Notes under the pieces: generated by a model
Seen by the model: the letters and a program-made list of their open reading frames with translations, nothing else
The model's database searches: none
Told to the model about the DNA's origin: nothing
In this document: piece by piece, positions 25,950 through 30,061 of the stretch
Layout: each line of letters begins with the position of its first letter
How positions within the stretch are numbered: the stretch's first letter is position 1
Origin: an uncultured Actinomycetes bacterium
Lineage (GTDB): Bacteria; Actinomycetota; Acidimicrobiia; Acidimicrobiales; Acidimicrobilacustridaceae
Reading direction: 5' to 3'
Length of the DNA: 30,061 nucleotides
Assembly: GCA_937927725.1 (NCBI GenBank)
Contig: CALBSE010000058.1
Location: 1-30,061 of the forward strand
Translations under genes and position numbers: made by a program

Positions 25950-26717
25950 TTACCAGCGCCGGCCGCGGGTGTGCATGAGACGGCGGGTGCGCAGTCGGCG
26001 TTTCCGATAGCGAAGTCCGATGACCACCGCGGTGAGCGCTGCCAATCCAAACACCACGAGCGCTTCGAAGATCTGAAGGAACTTGTCCTTCGAGGAGCTG
26101 ACCTTCACCTTTTGCGTATCGGTGTCAGTGAACGAGGCGTTGTAGGTCTTGGTCGAGCTTCCCGCAGTCACGACCAAGCTGAGATCAACCATTGATGCTG
26201 GTGGAGCTTTCTCTTCCGCTTCGATCTTTGCGAGTAACCCGCCTGATGCATCGCCACCCAGCGTCGTGGCCAATTGCTGATCACCGAACATTTGAAGACC
26301 CGCGGTGGTGTCGACCTGACCGGTGACTTTGACAGACCTGGAAAAGATTCCATCGGAACGGGTGATGAGCATGTCGCGATAGGGACCATCTGGTCCGCTC
26401 AACTGCGCGAGTAACGCGGTTCCTTCCTCTGGCGTTGCGAAACCGTGATGCACGCGAATCCAGGTGAGGTCGCCTTCTTTGGAAGTGGCGTCGACTTCCC
26501 AGCCCGCTTTTACGAGGTCATCAGCGCGCAAGGCTTGCGCGGGATCTCCGACACGCTTCAATGCAGCGTCATCGAATCCAATGCCTTGCGTGATCGATCC
26601 CTTGCCATCGAGACCAACATTGATCTTGGTTTCGATATGTACGCGACAGCCGGCTGCGACAACAACAAGGAGCGCGAGGAACGCGAGTAGTCGCGGCAGT
26701 CGACGGTTGCGAAACAC
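25950..26717 (-). CDS. LppM-like lipoprotein with C-terminal membrane helix
   Basis: A 255-residue envelope protein. The GTG start at 26715-26717 gives MFRNRRLPRLLAFLALLVVVAAGC, a compact basic-hydrophobic lipoprotein signal with Cys24 as lipidation site; the frame stays open upstream, but that would put a 28-residue extension before the signal. TAGGTT stands seven bases before the GTG. The body begins with a beta-rich stretch (KINVGLDGKGSITQGIGF) like the LppM family of mycobacteria. Near the C-terminus is a second hydrophobic helix followed by a very basic cytoplasmic tail, so the protein would be anchored at both ends. Function is unknown; mycobacterial LppM acts at the envelope and in host interaction. 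Confidence 0.75.
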   Translation of the reverse strand: MFRNRRLPRLLAFLALLVVVAAGCRVHIETKINVGLDGKGSITQGIGFDDAALKRVGDPAQALRADDLVKAGWEVDATSKEGDLTWIRVHHGFATPEEGTALLAQLSGPDGPYRDMLITRSDGIFSRSVKVTGQVDTTAGLQMFGDQQLATTLGGDASGGLLAKIEAEEKAPPASMVDLSLVVTAGSSTKTYNASFTDTDTQKVKVSSSKDKFLQIFEALVVFGLAALTAVVIGLRYRKRRLRTRRLMHTRGRRW

Positions 26718-26724
26718 AGCGCGC

Positions 26725-26730
26725 AACCTA
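26725..26730 (-). promoter_or_regulatory. Putative -10 box (TAGGTT) of a leaderless lipoprotein transcript
   Basis: TAGGTT ends seven bases before the GTG at 26715-26717 and helps to choose that start. Confidence 0.45.
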
Positions 26731-26767
26731 CCAGCGCAATTGTGCGATGACCGTCGCGTGTAACGCG

Positions 26768-26798
26768 AAAGAGCCCGGGCGCTAGGCCCGGGCTCTTT
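26768..26798 (-). terminator. Strong hairpin terminator after clpC
   Basis: A perfect 13-bp inverted repeat (26768-26780 with 26786-26798) and a five-base loop lie 24 bases past the clpC stop. The arms start with AAAGAG and end with CTCTTT; the U-run is built into the stem, as in the groL terminator. Confidence 0.85.
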
Positions 26799-26822
26799 CA
26801 TACGCTTTGTGATGCAGGTGCT

Positions 26823-29342
26823 CTATTCGGGAGCGCCAGCTTCGGCCAGTTCCATGGGCGGGGGCTCGAAGCCCTCGGTGGCATGGAACACGATGATGCG
26901 ATCGCCAGTCTCGGGATCGGGTTCGGCGTCGACCACGATGTTCTGACCGGCGCGGAATTCCTTCCACAACAAACGCTCGGAAAGCGGATCTTCCACCATG
27001 CGCTGAATCGCTCGACGCAACGGACGAGCACCCAGGGTGGGGTCGTAGCCCTTGTCGGCCAGCAGCAACTTGGCGGCCTCGGTGAGTTCCAGGCCAATGC
27101 CCAGACCTTCGAGCTGGCGGGTAATGCGCTTGATGAGCAGATCGACGATGGTCGTGACCTCGGGCTTGGAAAGCTCGTGGAACACGATGGTGTCGTCGAT
27201 GCGGTTGAGGAACTCAGGACGGAAGTGCGCCTTGAGTGCGTCGTTGACCTTTTCCTTCATGCGCTCGTAGGACACAGCTTCGTCGGCTTTTCCGAAACCG
27301 ATGTTGGCCTTGCGCAGATCGGCGGTGCCGAGGTTCGAGGTCATGATCAGCACGGTGTTGCGGAAGTCGACCGAACGACCTTGTGAGTCGGTGAGTCGGC
27401 CTTCTTCAAGAATCTGCAGCAACGTGTTGAAGACGTCGGGATGCGCCTTTTCGATTTCGTCAAAGAGCACAACCGAGAACGGCTTGCGACGCACAGCTTC
27501 GGTGAGCTGGCCGCCTTCTTCGTATCCGACGTATCCGGGAGGCGAACCGACAAGACGACTAACGGTGTGCTTCTCCATGTACTCGGACATGTCGAGGGCG
27601 ATGAGTGAATCTTCGTCACCGAACAAGAATTCGGCGAGCGTCTTTGCGAGTTCGGTCTTACCAACACCCGATGGGCCGAGGAAGATGAATGAACCAGAAG
27701 GACGCTTGGGATCCTTAAGGCCGGCACGCGTGCGGCGAATGGCTTGGCTCACTGCCTTAATGGCGTTTTCCTGACCAATAACCCGCTTGTGCAATTCGTC
27801 TTCCATGCGCAGAAGACGAGCGGTTTCTTCTTCGGTGAGCTTGTAGACGGGAATGCCGGTCCAGAGCGAAAGCACATCGGCGATCGCTTCTTCATCGACC
27901 TCGTCGAAGAGATCGATGCCAGAGTCCTTCATTTCCTGCTCTTTGGCTTCCTTCAGTGCAAGCAGTTCTTTCTCGCGATCGCGCAGGCGACCAGCTTCTT
28001 CGAACTGCTGCGACTCGACGGCTTCCTTCTTTTCGGTAACGACCGTGGCGATTTCGTTTTCGAGTTCCTTGAAATCGGGCGGCGTTTCCATACGCTTAAT
28101 GCGCAAGCGCGAACCGGCTTCGTCGATGAGATCGATGGCCTTATCGGGAAGGAAACGATCGGCGATATAACGGTCGGCAAAGTTGGCCGCAGCAACAAGC
28201 GCCTGATCGGTGATGGTGACTCGGTGATGGGTCTCGTAACGATCGCGCAGACCCTTGAGAATTTCGATGGTGTGCGCAACGGTTGGTTCTTCAACCTTGA
28301 TCGGCTGGAAACGACGTTCGAGTGCAGCATCTTTTTCAAGATGCTTGCGGTATTCCTCGAGCGTGGTTGCACCGATGGTTTGCAATTCGCCGCGAGCAAG
28401 CATCGGCTTAAGGATGCTGGCTGCGTCGATTGCACCTTCGGCAGCACCGGCACCAACGAGTGTGTGGATCTCGTCGATGAAAAGAATGATGTCGCCACGG
28501 GACTTGATTTCCTTGAGCACCTTCTTAAGACGCTCTTCGAAATCGCCGCGATAACGCGAACCGGCAACGAGTGCGCCGAGATCAAGCGTGTAGAGCTGCT
28601 TGTTGTGCAGTGTCTCGGGAACCTGATCGGCAGCGATGGCCTGGGCGAGACCTTCGACAATGGCGGTCTTGCCAACGCCAGGCTCGCCAATAAGAACAGG
28701 GTTGTTCTTGGTGCGGCGGCTGAGCACCTGCATGACTCGTTCGGTTTCGCGTGCACGACCGATGACGGGGTCGAGCTTCTTTTCGCGAGCGAGTTGGGTG
28801 AGGTTGCGACCGAACTGATCGAGTACGGCGGAACCGCTGGGAGATGCTTCGCCCGAACCACCGCTGGTGGCGCCGGCTTTCTCGCCCTGTTGTGGGCCAG
28901 GACCGGAGTAGCCCGACAGCAGCTGGATGACCTGCTGACGAACACGGGAGAGATCGGCGCCAAGCTTGACGAGCACCTGCGCAGCGACACCCTCGCCTTC
29001 ACGGATGAGGCCGAGAAGGATGTGCTCGGTGCCGATGTAGTTATGGCCGAGCTGCAGCGCTTCGCGAAGCGACAGTTCGAGCACCTTCTTGGCACGCGGC
29101 GTGAAAGGGATGTGGCCGCTTGGCGATGATCCGCCCTGACCAATGATTTCTTCGACCTGCGAACGCACAGCCTCGAGCGAAATACCCAAGGACTCGAGGG
29201 CCTTGGCGGCAACGCCTTCACCCTCGTGGATCAGCCCGAGCAAGATGTGCTCGGTGCCGATGTAGTTGTGGTTCAGAAGTCGCGCCTCTTCCTGAGCAAG
29301 CACGACGACCCTGCGGGCCCTATCGGTGAACCGTTCAAACAC
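26823..29342 (-). CDS. clpC: ClpC, ATPase subunit of the Clp protease
   Basis: Hexameric AAA+ unfoldase that feeds proteins to ClpP, essential in many actinobacteria. The 839 residues hold two N-terminal Clp repeats (each with HNYIGTEHILLGLI), a first AAA module with GEPGVGKT, the UVR-type coiled middle segment (SQQFEEAGRLRDREKEL), and a second AAA module with GPSGVGKT and the C-terminal D2 domain. The start is the GTG at 29340-29342, giving MFERFTDRARRVV as in other ClpC proteins, with GGGAGG about ten bases upstream; a longer frame back to 29399 would pass through the predicted promoter. A strong terminator follows. The tail is acidic and proline-rich (PPPMELAEAGAPE). Confidence 0.98.
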   Translation of the reverse strand: MFERFTDRARRVVVLAQEEARLLNHNYIGTEHILLGLIHEGEGVAAKALESLGISLEAVRSQVEEIIGQGGSSPSGHIPFTPRAKKVLELSLREALQLGHNYIGTEHILLGLIREGEGVAAQVLVKLGADLSRVRQQVIQLLSGYSGPGPQQGEKAGATSGGSGEASPSGSAVLDQFGRNLTQLAREKKLDPVIGRARETERVMQVLSRRTKNNPVLIGEPGVGKTAIVEGLAQAIAADQVPETLHNKQLYTLDLGALVAGSRYRGDFEERLKKVLKEIKSRGDIILFIDEIHTLVGAGAAEGAIDAASILKPMLARGELQTIGATTLEEYRKHLEKDAALERRFQPIKVEEPTVAHTIEILKGLRDRYETHHRVTITDQALVAAANFADRYIADRFLPDKAIDLIDEAGSRLRIKRMETPPDFKELENEIATVVTEKKEAVESQQFEEAGRLRDREKELLALKEAKEQEMKDSGIDLFDEVDEEAIADVLSLWTGIPVYKLTEEETARLLRMEDELHKRVIGQENAIKAVSQAIRRTRAGLKDPKRPSGSFIFLGPSGVGKTELAKTLAEFLFGDEDSLIALDMSEYMEKHTVSRLVGSPPGYVGYEEGGQLTEAVRRKPFSVVLFDEIEKAHPDVFNTLLQILEEGRLTDSQGRSVDFRNTVLIMTSNLGTADLRKANIGFGKADEAVSYERMKEKVNDALKAHFRPEFLNRIDDTIVFHELSKPEVTTIVDLLIKRITRQLEGLGIGLELTEAAKLLLADKGYDPTLGARPLRRAIQRMVEDPLSERLLWKEFRAGQNIVVDAEPDPETGDRIIVFHATEGFEPPPMELAEAGAPE

Positions 29343-29379
29343 TTTGTTACCTGCCTCCCAGACGGGGATACGTGGAGCG

Positions 29380-29385
29380 AGTGTA
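29380..29385 (-). promoter_or_regulatory. Putative -10 box (TACACT) of clpC
   Basis: TACACT would start a transcript near 29373, leaving a leader of about 30 bases with the GGGAGG ribosome site. It lies in GGGTACACTCGC, shared with disA. I did not recognise a clear ClgR box. Confidence 0.45.
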
Positions 29386-29492
29386 CCCACGACGTTCACG
29401 ATCGCCTCGTCGGAAACGCACGTTCAGAGTGCCTTTGTCACAAGTGATCCGAGACCTTGTCCCCGGGTTGAGGTTGGAACGGGCTACGGCCC

Positions 29493-29498
29493 TATCGT
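29493..29498 (+). promoter_or_regulatory. Putative -10 box (TATCGT) of a leaderless prenyl synthase transcript
   Basis: TATCGT lies exactly six bases before the ATG at 29505. TTGAGG, a fair -35, stands 19 bases upstream (29468-29473). Confidence 0.55.
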
Positions 29499-29504
29499 GG
29501 CGCC

Positions 29505-30061
29505 ATGGCCCCCGCCTCACCCCTCCTCCAGCTGCCCGTTCTGCAGGCGGATCTTGCGCGGGTCGAGGATGCCCTTCAGGCCTCAGTCCTCGCCGAGGAC
29601 CCTTTTCTCACCGAGGTCGCTAGCCACCTGATTCTCGCCGGCGGAAAGCGAGTTCGCCCCGCCTTTGCGGTGACCTCGGCTGCCACATCCGATCTCGTAA
29701 TGGCCGCTGCCACTCCTGAAGTGATCATGGGCGCAGTGTCGGTAGAACTCGTGCACCTCGGCTCGCTCTATCACGACGATGTCATGGACGATGCCACGAC
29801 TCGCCGAACGGTCGAAAGCGTGAACGCGCGTTGGGGCAATCTCAAAGCAATTCTCGCAGGCGACTATTTGCTGGCGAAAGCGTCCGAGATCGCCGCGTCT
29901 CTCGGCACCGAAGTTGCGGGCTTGCTGGCCGCCACCATCGCCAAGTTGTGCGAAGGCCAGATTCTTGAACTGCAGCATGCGTTCGATCAACAGCGCACCG
30001 AAGATGCCTACTTGCGTTCCATCGATGGCAAGACTGCGTCATTGCTCGGCACTGCGTGTCG
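29505..30061 (+). CDS. Polyprenyl diphosphate synthase, C-terminus cut off by window edge
   Basis: The first 185 codons of a trans-isoprenyl diphosphate synthase. It shows GGKRVRP at 46-52 (diphosphate binding) and the first aspartate-rich motif DDVMDD at 91-96; the second, usually DDxxD near residue 215, lies beyond the window. It joins isopentenyl diphosphate units onto an allylic primer to make an all-trans chain, probably for menaquinone. Chain length cannot be judged because the residues before the first aspartate motif (LGSLYH) are only part of the ruler. It is divergent from clpC and has a TANNNT box six bases before the ATG. It uses the isoprenoid precursors that the ispD/ispF pathway makes. 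Confidence 0.93.
   Translation, partial: MAPASPLLQLPVLQADLARVEDALQASVLAEDPFLTEVASHLILAGGKRVRPAFAVTSAATSDLVMAAATPEVIMGAVSVELVHLGSLYHDDVMDDATTRRTVESVNARWGNLKAILAGDYLLAKASEIAASLGTEVAGLLAATIAKLCEGQILELQHAFDQQRTEDAYLRSIDGKTASLLGTAC

Noticed and set aside
27744..29129. A 461-codon open frame opposite clpC
   Set aside because: Antisense shadow of clpC, with no recognisable domain and no start signal.

Overview
The window is about 30 kb of densely packed chromosome from a moderately GC-rich actinobacterium, probably of the Acidimicrobiia type (inferred, not proven). The evidence is gene content: three F420-type luciferase-like oxidoreductases, a glucosyl-3-phosphoglycerate synthase, DisA, ClpC, a DUF3263/LytR_C pair, a HrcA-type CIRCE element before groL and a CysO-like sulfur carrier. 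I see no insertion sequence, CRISPR array, prophage or plasmid function, and no gene-free stretch longer than 300 bases.

Layout. 1-1807 (minus): fdhD and a YdeP/FdhF-type molybdopterin oxidoreductase that runs off the left edge. 1873-3954 (minus): groL with CIRCE, then a CysO/MoaD-type sulfur carrier. 4080-6886: gpgS and an F420-type oxidoreductase (plus), meeting a glycerate kinase (minus). 6940-7706 (minus): DUF3263 and LytR_C genes. 7842-9064: a CaiB/AMACR gene (plus) ending one base from a tRNA-Thr (minus). 9123-12007 (minus): acyl-CoA synthetase and a secreted esterase lipoprotein. 12114-15363 (plus): a molybdenum hydroxylase large subunit without its usual partner subunits, followed by an F420-type oxidoreductase. 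15360-17692 (minus): ispD-ispF-rlmB. 17794-18453 (plus): a Crp/Fnr regulator. 18456-21252 (minus): an operon of F420-type oxidoreductase, crotonase-fold protein and SDR. 21423-22691 (plus): a TetR-type regulator with two DNA-binding domains, divergent from that operon. 22698-23357 (minus): dienelactone hydrolase. 23390-29342 (minus): radA-disA, a LppM-like lipoprotein and clpC. 29505-end (plus): the start of a polyprenyl diphosphate synthase.

How the genes fit together. The window mixes housekeeping functions (protein folding and degradation, isoprenoid precursors, c-di-AMP, rRNA methylation) with accessory lipid or aromatic acyl-CoA metabolism (CaiB, acyl-CoA synthetase, crotonase, SDR, dienelactone hydrolase, F420 enzymes). 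From memory, the clpC/radA/disA/ispD/ispF/rlmB set is also clustered in Mycobacterium tuberculosis. Here cysS and carD are absent from it and a catabolic block sits between ispD and disA.

The most striking signal is regulatory. At nine gene starts a TANNNT hexamer lies exactly 6 or 7 bases before the ATG/GTG, as expected for leaderless transcripts. Genes such as groL, caiB, the TIGR03617-like oxidoreductase gene and clpC instead have a purine-rich ribosome site. Other points of interest are the double-headed TetR with direct repeats beside it, a crotonase-fold protein lacking both hydratase glutamates, a sulfur carrier with an extra residue after Gly-Gly, and the orphan molybdenum hydroxylase subunit coupled to an F420-type enzyme. 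I did not find a clearly new multi-gene defence or mobile system.
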